Assembly (NCBI RefSeq): GCF_028553805.1 | Contig: NZ_CP067140.1 | Coordinates: forward strand, 744,001 to 808,000 | Direction: 5' to 3' | Origin: Paracoccus saliphilus | Lineage (GTDB): Bacteria > Pseudomonadota > Alphaproteobacteria > Rhodobacterales > Rhodobacteraceae | DNA length: 64,000 nt | In this document: one piece after another, positions 9,884 through 18,762 of the stretch | Position numbering within the stretch: the first letter of the stretch is position 1 | How the letters are laid out: the number at the start of each line of letters is the position of its first letter | Translations under genes and position numbers: made by a program | The notes under the pieces: generated by a model | The model's database searches: none | The model's input: only the letters and a program-made list of their open reading frames with translations | Told to the model about the DNA's origin: nothing

Positions 9884-9928
9884 GACTTCTAATCGGCAGG
9901 TTGAGGGTTCAAGTCCTTCCGGGACCGC
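9884..9928 (+). repeat. 45-nt duplicate of the tRNA-Arg 3' part (att-like site)
   Basis: This segment is identical over 45 bases to the anticodon-arm-to-acceptor 3' part of the tRNA-Arg at 40069-40145 (its bases 40115 down to 40071). It begins in the anticodon stem (GACTTCTAATCGG) and ends in GGGACCGC. The encoded CCA is absent, being replaced by an A/T run. The 5' half of the tRNA is also absent, so this is not a gene. Such duplications mark integration into tRNA genes by tyrosine integrases. The copy points in the opposite direction to the intact tRNA, so it cannot be the partner of a simple excision. Confidence 0.85.
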
Positions 9929-9954
9929 AAAATTTTTTGCAAGCACATGAAGCA

Positions 9955-9980
9955 ACTGCATCTTTCCGAGAAGATGCAGT
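9955..9980. repeat. 10-bp stem hairpin after the tRNA fragment
   Basis: ACTGCATCTT and AAGATGCAGT form a perfect 10-bp stem around a six-base loop. It lies just downstream of the tRNA-like fragment and may be the original terminator of the tRNA-Arg transcript. No strong T run follows. Confidence 0.4.
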
Positions 9981-10032
9981 CTGGAGCGCGCAATGGTGTG
10001 CTGCTCTGCCATTATCCAACTGCATCCGATGA

Positions 10033-10059
10033 GATGTCGCGGCGTATTGCCGCGACATC
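10033..10059 (-). terminator. Terminator-like hairpin after the transaminase gene
   Basis: GATGTCGCGGC and GCCGCGACATC form a perfect 11-bp GC-rich stem with a five-base loop, 21 bases beyond the stop codon of the minus-strand transaminase gene. A T run is lacking on the minus strand, so termination is likely but not certain. Confidence 0.5.
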
Positions 10060-10079
10060 GTTATTCGGCGACGCAAGGT

Positions 10080-11390
10080 TCAAGCCGTCTCGGCCAGCAC
10101 CTCGCGCAGCGTATCTGTCATGAAGCCGATATCGGCTTCTGACAGGATCAGCGGCGGCGATAACGCGATAATATCTCCGGTCACGCGAACCATGAGACCC
10201 TTGGCCCAGGCTCGCTTCATCACCTCATAAGCTCTTGCCCCAGGGGCACCATCACGGCTGGAGAGCTCTATCCCGGCAACTAGTCCGATGGTCCTGATAT
10301 CGATGACATTTGTGGCATCTTTCAACGTGTGGAAGGCGTCGCCCCAAGCTTGCTCCAGGTTTGCCGCATTCTCGAACATCCCCTCTTCTGTATAGGCGCG
10401 CAGCGACGCCAGTGCCGCCGCGGTAGCAATCGGGTGGGCCGAATAGGTATAACCGTGGAACAGCTCGATCGGCGTTTCGGAATTCTCGACCACGGCATCA
10501 TAGATGAACTGCGAGGCTGCAACGCCACCCATGGGTATTGTGCCGCTGGTCACTCCCTTGGCGAAGGTGATCAGATCCGGTGTCACGCCAAAATACTCTG
10601 ACGCAGTCGCCTTACCCAAGCGGCCGAATCCGGTGATCACCTCGTCGAAGATCAGCAGGATGTCGTGTTTTGTCGCGATTTCGCGCAAGCGCTGAAGATA
10701 ACCCTGCGGGGGCGGCAACACACCGGTCGAACCAGCGACTGGCTCCACGATCACTGCGGCGATGGTTTCCGCACCGTGCAGGCCGACCAGACGCTCCAGA
10801 TCATCGGCCAGTTCGGCACCATGCGGAACCGCACCGCGGGTAAAGCTGTTTCGGTCCGGATCATGGGTGTGGCGCATATGATCGACGCCCGGCAGATGCG
10901 TGTTGAACTGCTTGCGGTTCGCCACAATGCCCCCCACCGAGATGCCGCCAAAACCTACCCCGTGGTAGCCCCGCTCACGTCCAATGAAACGGATCTTGCC
11001 CGCCTTGCCCCTTGCCTTGTGATAGGCCAGCGAGATCTTGAGCGCAGTGTCCACCGCCTCGGAACCGGAATTGGAGAAGAAAATGCGATTCAACGGATCC
11101 GGGAACAGTGCGGCGAGTTGGGCCGCCAGCCTGAATGCCTCGGGATGGCCGAAATTGAACATGGGCGCGAAATCGAGCGTCTTGGCGGTACTGGAGATCG
11201 CCTCGACTATCAGCGGATGACTATGCCCCGCATTGGCGCACCACAAGCCAGCCGTACCATCCATGATCTGGCGCCCATCCTCCGAAGTGTAATGCATTCC
11301 CTCGGCCGACACGACCATACGCGGATCGGCCTTGAAGTCGCGGTTCGCCGTGAATGGCATCCAGTAGTTTTCGAGCGTATTGGGATTCAT
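10080..11390 (-). CDS. Omega-amino acid (beta-alanine):pyruvate aminotransferase
   Basis: Class III PLP-dependent aminotransferase of 436 residues from ATG 11390, preceded by GGAGGATTCG. The frame extends to 11438 but without a better site. It begins NTLENYWMPFTANRDFK, the hallmark start of the omega-amino-acid:pyruvate transaminase group. The phosphate-binding SNSGSEAVDTALK, the cofactor Asp in LLIFDEVITGFGRLG and the Schiff-base Lys in LITFAKGVTSG are all present. It should transfer the amino group from beta-alanine or related omega-amines to pyruvate, giving malonate semialdehyde. No malonate-semialdehyde dehydrogenase is adjacent. The neighbouring MFS gene upstream on the same strand may import the substrate. 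Confidence 0.9.
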   Translation of the reverse strand: MNPNTLENYWMPFTANRDFKADPRMVVSAEGMHYTSEDGRQIMDGTAGLWCANAGHSHPLIVEAISSTAKTLDFAPMFNFGHPEAFRLAAQLAALFPDPLNRIFFSNSGSEAVDTALKISLAYHKARGKAGKIRFIGRERGYHGVGFGGISVGGIVANRKQFNTHLPGVDHMRHTHDPDRNSFTRGAVPHGAELADDLERLVGLHGAETIAAVIVEPVAGSTGVLPPPQGYLQRLREIATKHDILLIFDEVITGFGRLGKATASEYFGVTPDLITFAKGVTSGTIPMGGVAASQFIYDAVVENSETPIELFHGYTYSAHPIATAAALASLRAYTEEGMFENAANLEQAWGDAFHTLKDATNVIDIRTIGLVAGIELSSRDGAPGARAYEVMKRAWAKGLMVRVTGDIIALSPPLILSEADIGFMTDTLREVLAETA

Positions 11391-11520
11391 CGAATCCTCC
11401 CTATCTTTGTCCTGACCTCTTTCTGTCCCCGCCAGCATGGAAAATGAAGTGCCATCTGTTGTAAACTAATAGGCGGCGCGAAAATCGCACCGCCTCTTGC
11501 CAGTCATGACGCAGGATAAA

Positions 11521-12843
11521 TCAAGATTTTCCGAATTCCAGCTTGCGCGCCAACCATAGGGCCAGAAACGTGCAAACAGCCCCCGACAGCAGGTAAAGCC
11601 CCGAGGCGGCGAGCCCGCCCCATGCCGACAATGCCAGTGCAGCCAATGGCGCAAAGCCCGCTCCAAACAGCCATGCGAGGTCCGAGACGATAGCCGATCC
11701 CGTATAGCGGCGGCGCCTTTCGAACAACGAGGCGACGGCGCCTGAGGATTGACCGAAATTCAGCCCGAGAATAACGAAGCCCAGGATCATGTAGATCGCC
11801 TCGCCCAATTCCTGCCCCGACAACAGCAGCGGGGCGGCCACGCTGAAACCCGCGATATAGATGGCCCCCTGGAACAGGTACTTGCGATGCCCCATGCGGT
11901 CGGCCAGCACTCCCGAGAAATAGATGGCGACAAGACCGAAAACCGCCGCCACGGATTCGATCAACAGAAAGCCGGCCAGGCTCTCATCGGTGTAGAGAAA
12001 CACCCAGGACAGCGGAAACACAGTGACCATATGAAACAACGCGAAAGTCGCCAGCGGCACGAATGCGCCGACGAGGATCGTCATGCCGTCATTGGCAATT
12101 GCCTCGCGCAGGGTCGAGGGCTCCAACTCGCGGGCATGGAACATCTGTTCGTATTCGGGTGTCACCACGATTCGCAGGCGAGCGAACAGGGCCACCACAT
12201 TGATCGCGAATGCGACGAAGAACGGGTAGCGCCAACCCCAGTCTATGAAATCCTCTTGTGAGAGTTGCGCGACGAGATAAGCGAACAGAAGGCTGGCCAC
12301 GATAAGGCCAAGCGGCGCACCGAGCTGCGGCACCATGGCATAGAACCCCCTCCGGGCTTTCGGCGCGGTTACCGCCAGCAAGGCAGGCAGCCCGTCCCAC
12401 GCACCGCCAAGCGCCACTCCCTGCCCGATTCGCAGGATGCACAGGATCACTATCGCCGCAGCGCCTATGCTTTCGTAGGATGGCACCAACCCCATTGCCA
12501 CGGTCGAAGTCCCTAGCAAAAGCAGGGCAATGGTCAACTTGACGCCCTTTCCATAGGCGCGATCGATTACTGTGAAAATCGCCGTTCCCAACGGGCGGGC
12601 AAGAAATGCGAGCGCAAAGATCGCGAAGGACCATAGTGTTGCCCTCAGCGGCTCTTCAAACGGGAAGTATCTCAGTGGGAAGACAATGACCGAAGCGATC
12701 GCAAAAACGAAAAAATCAAAGAACTCCGACGTCCGTCCGATGATGACGCCGACGGCGATGTCCGATGGCGACACTGCGTGCTGCGATTCGCTCGCACCAT
12801 CCGACGGATCATGAGCAGATTCGGACATTGATGCATTGCTCAT
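11521..12843 (-). CDS. MFS transporter (metabolite:H+ symporter type)
   Basis: A 440-residue integral membrane protein with about twelve hydrophobic segments, beginning around SDIAVGVIIGRTSEFFDFFVF. The cytoplasmic loop motif RPLGTAIFTVIDRAYGKGVK after the second segment and ADRMGHRKYL between the halves mark the major facilitator family, close to the MHS subgroup that imports carboxylates and osmolytes. The N-terminal tail of about 27 residues is hydrophilic and Ser/Asp-rich. A GGAG site precedes ATG 12843. The gene lies 130 bases from the transaminase on the same strand, so it may supply that enzyme. The substrate is unknown. It diverges from the cyo operon. Confidence 0.85.
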   Translation of the reverse strand: MSNASMSESAHDPSDGASESQHAVSPSDIAVGVIIGRTSEFFDFFVFAIASVIVFPLRYFPFEEPLRATLWSFAIFALAFLARPLGTAIFTVIDRAYGKGVKLTIALLLLGTSTVAMGLVPSYESIGAAAIVILCILRIGQGVALGGAWDGLPALLAVTAPKARRGFYAMVPQLGAPLGLIVASLLFAYLVAQLSQEDFIDWGWRYPFFVAFAINVVALFARLRIVVTPEYEQMFHARELEPSTLREAIANDGMTILVGAFVPLATFALFHMVTVFPLSWVFLYTDESLAGFLLIESVAAVFGLVAIYFSGVLADRMGHRKYLFQGAIYIAGFSVAAPLLLSGQELGEAIYMILGFVILGLNFGQSSGAVASLFERRRRYTGSAIVSDLAWLFGAGFAPLAALALSAWGGLAASGLYLLSGAVCTFLALWLARKLEFGKS

Positions 12844-12934
12844 ACGTGTGGGCTCCTTCGTCGCTCGGCGGAAATCCTGTCATCATGATCCCGACCTTAC
12901 CCCAGTTTGACCCATTCCTAGCCAAGAAACTGTC

Positions 12935-12957
12935 TCAAATTGTATGTGTCAAATTGT
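12935..12957. promoter_or_regulatory. Tandem TCAAATTGT repeat upstream of cyoA
   Basis: The nonamer TCAAATTGT occurs twice, starting at 12935 and 12949, in the AT-rich gap between the divergent MFS gene and cyoA, about 85-105 bases before the cyoA start. The 14-base spacing is a little over one helical turn, which fits binding of a regulator to one face. The regulator is unknown. Confidence 0.35.
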
Positions 12958-13040
12958 CCAATACCGGATGGATATCGTACAAACTAGAAACCGGATCGAT
13001 CGCGTTCCGCTTCCCTCATCACGAGAGGACACAGATTTCT

Positions 13041-14243
13041 ATGTCTAGATTTTCAGGACCCGTTCGGCTTGCTGCGCTAGCTCTCATCATCCCGTTACTC
13101 TCGGGCTGTAAAGCCGTCGTCCTCTCCCCCGCAGGCGACATTGCCGAACGACAGAAGGATCTTTTGCTGGCCGCAACCGGCCTGATGTTGATCATCATTA
13201 TTCCAGTCATGATCCTGACCATCTTCTTCGCATGGAAATACCGGGCAGCGAAAAAGGCCGCCTATAATCCTGATTGGGATCATTCGACCAAGTTCGAGCT
13301 GGTGATCTGGGCTGCGCCGCTTTTGATCATCATTTGCCTGGGCGCGCTTACCTGGGTCGGCACGCATTTGCTCGACCCCTATCGCCCACTGGACCGGCTG
13401 AGCGCCGACGAAGTGATTGCCGAGGATCATCAGCCGTTGAAGGTTCAGGTCGTGGCGCTGGATTGGAAATGGCTGTTCATCTACCCAGAGCAGGGCGTCG
13501 CTTCAGTCAATGAATTGGCCGTACCTGTGAATCGCGAGATTGAGTTCAATCTGACGTCATCTTCGGTGATGAATGCCTTCTATATCCCTGCGATGGCGGG
13601 AATGATCTATGCCATGCCGGGGATGGAAACCAAGCTGCACGGGGTGTTCAACAATCCCGGCATCTATCAGGGGTTTGCCTCGCATTATTCGGGCTGGGGC
13701 TTTTCGGGCATGCGCTTCAAGGCCCACGCCACGGATGAGGCCGGTTTCGAAAACTGGCTGACGGAAGTGCGTGAGACGGGCGGCAGGCTGACCAGAGAAG
13801 AATATCTTGAGCTCGAGGCCCCTAGCCGGAACGTCGCGCCCCGCAGCTACGCCGAGGTCGATCCAGAATTGTTCAACCGCGTGGTGAATCTGTGCGTGGA
13901 GCCGGGCAAGATGTGCATGGCAGAAATGATGGCCATCGACGATCGGGGCGGGCTGGGGCTGGAAGGCACCGTCAATATTCAGGCCCTGACCCATGACAAG
14001 CATGTTCGCCGCGGTTCGGGCGAACCGGTTCTCGGCAAGGCAGCATTCATGGTCTCGTCCATCTGTACGCCGCAGGACACCGCATTGATGTTGGCCGATC
14101 TCGATGAAGATCCGGCCAGGCGCGCCGACCGAACTCCGATGCGTGGCCATGCCCTGCCCGTGCCTACCGGGATTTTCGAGCGGTTGAACGCGCCGGTGAT
14201 CCACGACGCCCGGACCACCGGCACCCCAGAACAGAAACTTTGA
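13041..14243 (+). CDS. cyoA: Cytochrome bo3 ubiquinol oxidase subunit II
   Basis: A 400-residue lipoprotein. From ATG 13041 the signal peptide ends in the lipobox LLSGC, with Cys23 as the acylation site. Two transmembrane helices follow ([18 protein letters not shown] and [20 protein letters not shown]), then a periplasmic cupredoxin domain. The domain lacks the CuA ligand Cys pair of cytochrome c oxidases (the region reads [21 protein letters not shown]), which identifies a quinol oxidase. The long upstream frame from 12765 is not used. A GAGAGGA site precedes this ATG. It is the first gene of cyoABCD-SURF1. The subunit sits in the inner membrane and forms part of the quinol-oxidising proton pump. 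Confidence 0.95.
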   Translation: MSRFSGPVRLAALALIIPLLSGCKAVVLSPAGDIAERQKDLLLAATGLMLIIIIPVMILTIFFAWKYRAAKKAAYNPDWDHSTKFELVIWAAPLLIIICLGALTWVGTHLLDPYRPLDRLSADEVIAEDHQPLKVQVVALDWKWLFIYPEQGVASVNELAVPVNREIEFNLTSSSVMNAFYIPAMAGMIYAMPGMETKLHGVFNNPGIYQGFASHYSGWGFSGMRFKAHATDEAGFENWLTEVRETGGRLTREEYLELEAPSRNVAPRSYAEVDPELFNRVVNLCVEPGKMCMAEMMAIDDRGGLGLEGTVNIQALTHDKHVRRGSGEPVLGKAAFMVSSICTPQDTALMLADLDEDPARRADRTPMRGHALPVPTGIFERLNAPVIHDARTTGTPEQKL

Positions 14244-14256
14244 ACGGATATTCGCG

Positions 14257-16251
14257 ATGGCCATCCCTGCCAATGTCGAGACCACCTTCCTGCTTGGCCG
14301 CCTGAACTGGGACGCCATTCCAAAGGAACCTATCGTGATTGCCACCTTCGTGGTTGTGGCGGTTGGCGGCATCGCCGTGCTCGCGGCTCTGACCCGATAC
14401 CGGCTCTGGGGATATCTGTGGCACGAATGGTTCACCTCGGTCGATCACAAGAAGATCGGGATCATGTATATGGTTCTGGGCCTGATCATGTTCGTTCGCG
14501 GCTTTGCCGATGCCATCATGATGCGGCTGCAGCAGGCGATGGCCTTCAACGGCTCCGAAGGTTACCTGAACGCCCATCATTACGACCAGATTTTCACCGC
14601 CCATGGCGTGATCATGATCTTCTTCGTGGCAATGCCATTCGTCACCGGGTTGATGAACTATATCGTGCCCCTGCAAATCGGCGCGCGCGACGTCTCCTTT
14701 CCCTTCCTCAACAATTTCTCGTTCTGGATGACCGTGGGCGGTGCGGTGATCGTGATGGCGTCGCTTTTCGTGGGAGAGTTCGCGCAGACCGGCTGGCTGG
14801 CCTTTCCGCCGCTTTCGGGGCTGTCCTACAGCCCGTGGGTCGGCGTCGATTACTATATCTGGGGCCTGCAGGTCGCGGGCGTTGGCACGACATTGTCGGG
14901 GATCAACCTGCTGGTGACGATCCTCAAGATGCGCGCGCCGGGCATGACCATGATGCGGATGCCGGTATTCACCTGGACATCCTTTTGCACCAATATCCTG
15001 ATTGTCGCCTCTTTCCCGGTGCTAACCGCGACCCTCGTGCTGCTGACGCTGGACCGCTATCTCGGCACGAATTTCTTCACCAATGACCTTGGCGGTAATT
15101 CGATGATGTATATCAACCTCATCTGGATCTGGGGCCATCCCGAGGTTTATATCCTCATCCTGCCGCTGTTTGGAGTTTTTTCCGAGGTCACCTCGACCTT
15201 CTCGGGCAAGAAGCTGTTCGGCTATACCTCGATGGTCTATGCGACGGTCTGCATCACCATCCTCAGCTATGTCGTCTGGCTGCACCACTTCTTTACCATG
15301 GGGTCGGGTGCCTCGGTGAATTCCTTCTTCGGGATCACCACGATGATCATCTCGATCCCGACAGGCGCGAAAATCTTCAACTGGCTGTTCACCATGTATC
15401 AGGGACGGCTGCGCTTCGAGCTGCCACTGATGTGGACCATTGCCTTCATGCTGACCTTCGTGGTCGGCGGCATGACCGGGGTACTGCTGGCCGTTCCGCC
15501 AGCGGATTTCGTGCTGCACAACTCCCTGTTCCTGGTGGCGCATTTCCATAACGTGATCATAGGCGGCGTGCTGTTCGGCATCTTCGCAGCGATTAATTTC
15601 TGGTGGCCCAAGGCCTTCGGCTACAAGCTGGACGTGTTTTGGGGGAAGGTGTCCTTCTGGTTTTGGATCACCGGCTTCTGGGGCGCCTTCATGCCGCTTT
15701 ACATCCTCGGCCTGATGGGCGTGACCCGGCGCATGCGCGTCTTCGACGATCCCGGATTGCAGATCTGGTTCGTCATCGCAGGATTCGGTGCAGTCCTGAT
15801 CGCCTGCGGCATTGCCGCCATGTTCGTCCAGTTCGGCGTCTCGATCTGGCGACGAGATCGCAACCGCGATCTGACCGGGGATCCGTGGGACGGACGAACA
15901 CTGGAATGGGCGACATCTTCACCGCCCGCACCCTACAACTTCGCTTTCACACCAGTCGTGCATGGTCTGGATGCATGGGCCGAGATCAAGGCGCATGGTG
16001 CTACTCGCCCCGACGCGCCCTGGCTGCCAATACACATGCCGCGTGGAACCGGCGCAGGAGTGATCTTGGCGGCTCTCTCCACTATCTGCGGTATGGCACT
16101 CGTCTGGTATATCTGGTGGCTGGCTGCACTCTCCTTTGCCGCACTGGTGGCGACAGCCATTGCCCATACGTTCGACTACGACCGCGATTATCACATCCCC
16201 GCCGACGAAGTACGCCGCACCGAGGACGCGCGTTCGCGTCAGCTAGCATAG
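14257..16251 (+). CDS. cyoB: Cytochrome bo3 ubiquinol oxidase subunit I
   Basis: Haem-copper oxidase catalytic subunit, 664 residues, the normal length for CyoB. The low-spin haem ligand His is in HGVIMIFF near residue 116. The CuB and cross-link motif is HPEVY near residue 294, with Tyr for the K channel. The CuB pair HH is near 343, and the high-spin and low-spin haem ligands are in VAHFHNV near 429-431. It reduces oxygen to water with electrons from ubiquinol and pumps protons. It starts 13 bases after cyoA. The C-terminal part after residue 600 has two additional hydrophobic segments, as usual for bo3 enzymes. Confidence 0.96.
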   Translation: MAIPANVETTFLLGRLNWDAIPKEPIVIATFVVVAVGGIAVLAALTRYRLWGYLWHEWFTSVDHKKIGIMYMVLGLIMFVRGFADAIMMRLQQAMAFNGSEGYLNAHHYDQIFTAHGVIMIFFVAMPFVTGLMNYIVPLQIGARDVSFPFLNNFSFWMTVGGAVIVMASLFVGEFAQTGWLAFPPLSGLSYSPWVGVDYYIWGLQVAGVGTTLSGINLLVTILKMRAPGMTMMRMPVFTWTSFCTNILIVASFPVLTATLVLLTLDRYLGTNFFTNDLGGNSMMYINLIWIWGHPEVYILILPLFGVFSEVTSTFSGKKLFGYTSMVYATVCITILSYVVWLHHFFTMGSGASVNSFFGITTMIISIPTGAKIFNWLFTMYQGRLRFELPLMWTIAFMLTFVVGGMTGVLLAVPPADFVLHNSLFLVAHFHNVIIGGVLFGIFAAINFWWPKAFGYKLDVFWGKVSFWFWITGFWGAFMPLYILGLMGVTRRMRVFDDPGLQIWFVIAGFGAVLIACGIAAMFVQFGVSIWRRDRNRDLTGDPWDGRTLEWATSSPPAPYNFAFTPVVHGLDAWAEIKAHGATRPDAPWLPIHMPRGTGAGVILAALSTICGMALVWYIWWLAALSFAALVATAIAHTFDYDRDYHIPADEVRRTEDARSRQLA

Positions 16252-16264
16252 TGAGCCTGAATCG

Positions 16265-16870
16265 ATGAGCACGACCACCCAAGATTTCTGGCAAACCGAA
16301 CCCCATCATCATGAGGAAGGCGCGTCGACCAGCATCGGATTCTGGATATATCTGATGAGCGATTGCCTGATGTTCGCAGTCCTCTTCGCGACATTCGGTG
16401 TTCTACATGGCAATTATGCCGCAGGGCCAGCTCCCAAGGACCTGTTCGATCTGGAGCTGGTCGCACTGAACACGGCGATGTTGCTATTCTCCTCTATAAC
16501 TTATGGCTTCGCGATGCTGGCCATGGCGCAGGACAACCGGGCCGGGACGCTGCGTTGGCTGGGAATCACGCTGATCTTCGGATTATGTTTCCTGGGCATC
16601 GAACTCTATGAATTCCGTCACATGATCCATGAGGGTGTGGGGCCGCAGCGTTCAGCCTTTCTATCGGCCTTTTTCACACTGGTCGGCACGCATGGGCTGC
16701 ATGTCACCTTTGGTTCGATCTGGCTGGTGACGCTGATGGTACAGGTGTGGCAACGCGGGCTGATCGCGGCAAATCGGCGGCGGCTGATATGCCTCAGCTT
16801 GTTCTGGCACTTCCTCGATGTGATTTGGATCGGAGTCTTCACGCTTGTTTATCTGTTGGGGGTGATCTGA
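16265..16870 (+). CDS. cyoC: Cytochrome bo3 ubiquinol oxidase subunit III
   Basis: A 201-residue membrane protein with five hydrophobic helices, as in CyoC of quinol oxidases and shorter than subunit III of aa3 oxidases. Typical motifs are STSIGFWIYLMSDCLMFAVL near the start, GTHGLHVTFGSIWLVTLMVQ in the fourth helix and LFWHFLDVIWIGVFTLVYL at the end. It stabilises the oxidase complex. The start is 13 bases after the cyoB stop, and its own stop overlaps the cyoD start as TGATG. Confidence 0.95.
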   Translation: MSTTTQDFWQTEPHHHEEGASTSIGFWIYLMSDCLMFAVLFATFGVLHGNYAAGPAPKDLFDLELVALNTAMLLFSSITYGFAMLAMAQDNRAGTLRWLGITLIFGLCFLGIELYEFRHMIHEGVGPQRSAFLSAFFTLVGTHGLHVTFGSIWLVTLMVQVWQRGLIAANRRRLICLSLFWHFLDVIWIGVFTLVYLLGVI

Positions 16871-17238
16871 TGTCGGCACATATGCATCACGACGACAGCC
16901 AAGACCACGGCAGCTATCGCAGCTATATCACCGGCTTCCTGCTCTCGGTGATCCTGACCGCTGTTCCTTTCGGGCTGGTCATGGCCGGGGGATTCGACAA
17001 TCGCCTGCTGACCGTCGGCGTGGTGGTGGGCTGCGCAATCCTGCAGGTTCTGGTCCACATGGTATACTTTCTGCATATGAGCAGCCACTCGGAAGAGGGT
17101 TGGACACTGCTTTCAACCCTGTTCACGATCATCATCGTGTTCATCATGATAGCTGGCTCGCTATGGGTCATGCACCATCTGAATACAAACATGATGCCTC
17201 AGATGAACCACGACCTGCTGCCGGAGCGTCTGCAGTGA
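16870..17238 (+). CDS. cyoD: Cytochrome bo3 ubiquinol oxidase subunit IV
   Basis: A small 122-residue subunit with three transmembrane helices (SYITGFLLSVILTAVPFGLV, then LTVGVVVGCAILQVLVHMVYFLHM, then LFTIIIVFIMIAGSLWVM). The helix pattern and the VHMVYFLHM block are typical of CyoD, which assists assembly around CuB. The His-rich start MSAHMHHDDSQDHGSY is somewhat longer than in many relatives. ATG 16870 overlaps the cyoC stop, which fixes the start. The in-frame extension to 16747 is antiparallel to nothing but lies inside cyoC and is rejected. Confidence 0.94.
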   Translation: MSAHMHHDDSQDHGSYRSYITGFLLSVILTAVPFGLVMAGGFDNRLLTVGVVVGCAILQVLVHMVYFLHMSSHSEEGWTLLSTLFTIIIVFIMIAGSLWVMHHLNTNMMPQMNHDLLPERLQ

Positions 17239-17945
17239 CATCCGCAGCACCTCGCAATCGCAAGAGGATCGTTCTGACCGGACTTCTGATGCTGCTGTTT
17301 GTCGCGCTGTTGGCTGGGCTGGGCATCTGGCAGGTCCAGCGTTTCGGCTGGAAGTCCGATTTGATTGCTCGAGTAGAAGCACGCCTCGCTGCGCCAGTCG
17401 TCAAGGCTCCCGCCCCACCCGATTGGCCCGCACTGAACGCGCAGGCCGATGAATACCGCCGCGTCACTCTGACCGGCAGCTATTTGCGAGGGGCCGATGT
17501 CTTGGTGAAGGCTGTCACCGAGTACGGGGCGGGGTACTGGGTCATGTCTCCACTGCAGATGCCCGAGGGGTGGATTGTCTGGATTAATCGTGGCTTTGTG
17601 CCGCAGGACCGAAGCACCGCATCCGATCGCCCCTTGCCCTCCGGTCAACAACAGATCACCGGGTTGCTGCGTATGAGCCAATCCGGCGGCGCTTTCCTGC
17701 GGAGCAACGATCCCGCCAATGACCGATGGTATTCACGCGATATTCAGGCGCTTGCCCTTTCGCGCGACCTCGACAAGACTGCCCCTTATTTCATCGATGT
17801 GGCACGCAATGATCAAAACGAGCTCCCCATCAGCGGATTAACGGTGGTCAAATTTCGCAATACACATCTCGGCTACGCCTTGACATGGTTCGCGTTGGCA
17901 GCAGGGCTGGCTACCGCTGGGCTCAGAACTCGTTCTGTTTCATAG
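17235..17945 (+). CDS. SURF1-family cytochrome oxidase biogenesis protein
   Basis: A 236-residue protein from GTG 17235, which overlaps the cyoD stop as GTGA. A short basic N-terminus (APRNRKR) leads into one transmembrane helix (IVLTGLLMLLFVALLAGLGIWQVQRFGWK), containing the family hallmark LGxWQxxR. A periplasmic domain follows with GYWVMSPLQMPEGWIVWINRGFVP. A second membrane helix near the C-terminus (LGYALTWFALAAGLATAGL) completes the SURF1 topology. SURF1 assists haem insertion into haem-copper oxidases and is best known for aa3 enzymes. Its fusion to a cyo operon implies a role in maturation of the quinol oxidase. Alternative starts upstream to 17100 lie in cyoD. Confidence 0.9.
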   Translation: MTSAAPRNRKRIVLTGLLMLLFVALLAGLGIWQVQRFGWKSDLIARVEARLAAPVVKAPAPPDWPALNAQADEYRRVTLTGSYLRGADVLVKAVTEYGAGYWVMSPLQMPEGWIVWINRGFVPQDRSTASDRPLPSGQQQITGLLRMSQSGGAFLRSNDPANDRWYSRDIQALALSRDLDKTAPYFIDVARNDQNELPISGLTVVKFRNTHLGYALTWFALAAGLATAGLRTRSVS

Positions 17946-17976
17946 CCTGAAGATCATTGTCGCGGCCAACGCTATG

Positions 17977-18113
17977 GTTGACAAAACGTCTCGGGGTAGC
18001 GGTCATATAGGGTTACCACCCGCCGCCAATCCTTCAACCGTCCGAACATGATCTCGATGCGTTTGTGGTGGTTGTATCGTTGCTTGTCGTATTTCACAGC
18101 TTGCTTTCGGCAC
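17977..18113 (-). pseudogene. IS5-family transposase C-terminal scrap
   Basis: On the minus strand the text reads NHHKRIEIMFGRLKDWRRVV and then TLYDRYPETFCQP, the conserved C-terminal end of IS5-type transposases (ERMFGRLKDWRR, YDR). The upstream part is replaced within about 40 residues by unrelated sequence. It is an isolated end fragment without terminal repeats that I could find. Confidence 0.65.
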
Positions 18114-18120
18114 TTCCGCC

Positions 18121-18329
18121 CCGAGATGGGCGTTGTTGCACAAACGAAGGTTCTTGCGCCCGATCTCAACCCCATCGAAATGGCCTTTGCCAAGCTCAAA
18201 GCGTATCTGAGACGGATCGGCGCGCGCGGCCTCACACAGGTGTTCGAGGCCATCGCCGAGATTTGCGACATGTTCTCTCCCCAAGAATGCCGGAACCTCT
18301 TCAGAGCCGCAGGATATGTCGCAGGTTAA
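18121..18329 (+). pseudogene. IS630-family transposase C-terminal scrap
   Basis: The frame ending at 18329 contains LAPDLNPIEMAFAKLKAYLR, then ICDMFSPQECRNLFRAAGYV. The DLNPIE block holds the final catalytic Glu of IS630/Tc1-like transposases, and the FSPxECxNxFRxAGY ending is family-typical. Everything upstream of the last 60 or so residues is missing, and the fragment abuts the IS5 scrap. Confidence 0.75.
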
Positions 18330-18345
18330 AGGAAAAATGCTTTGA

Positions 18346-18684
18346 TTTCCTCTTACGGCTGAGCTTGAGGCATCTTGGAGATGGATTAACGCCGAAGCTG
18401 ACGATCTGGGTTTCTCACTCCCGAAGGGCCTCGACCTTGAAGCCTCCGTCTTGGTGAGCTGGAAAGAGGCGCCGCCGCTGGTGAAATTCGCGCATTGCCT
18501 CGATTTAGCGCCACTTCCTCCTGAGGTATTGGCAGCACCACAGAGGAGCAGTGTGCAGGATGACATCATGACGTTCAGACTTGCGCTTGAAGGGATCTAT
18601 ACTGTGGTTCGGACGGGTTCGGAAAACCAGCAGAATGCCTCGAGCATCCAGGATAAAGTTATAGATTCGGTTTCAATTCGCTGA
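18346..18684 (+). pseudogene. Unidentified coding remnant
   Basis: After a TGA at 18343 an open frame runs to 18684: AELEASWRWINAEADDLGFS, LPKGLDLEASVLVSWKEAPP, then less ordered sequence. The codon pattern in the first 60 residues looks protein-like, but there is no credible start codon with a ribosome-binding site (only TTG 18451) and I do not recognise a family. It sits between insertion-sequence scraps and the dehydratase gene, so it is most likely debris of an inactivated gene. Confidence 0.3.
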
Positions 18685-18762
18685 TTACCATGTCGGCTTG
18701 CGGCTCATCAAAACGCCGTAAGACGAAGCTTACGCATACGGGGTAGCAAGCATACATGCAAT

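Noticed and set aside
9860..9928. A second functional tRNA-Arg gene
   Set aside because: The 5' half (acceptor strand, D arm) is absent and CCA is not encoded. Only 45 bases of the 3' part are present.
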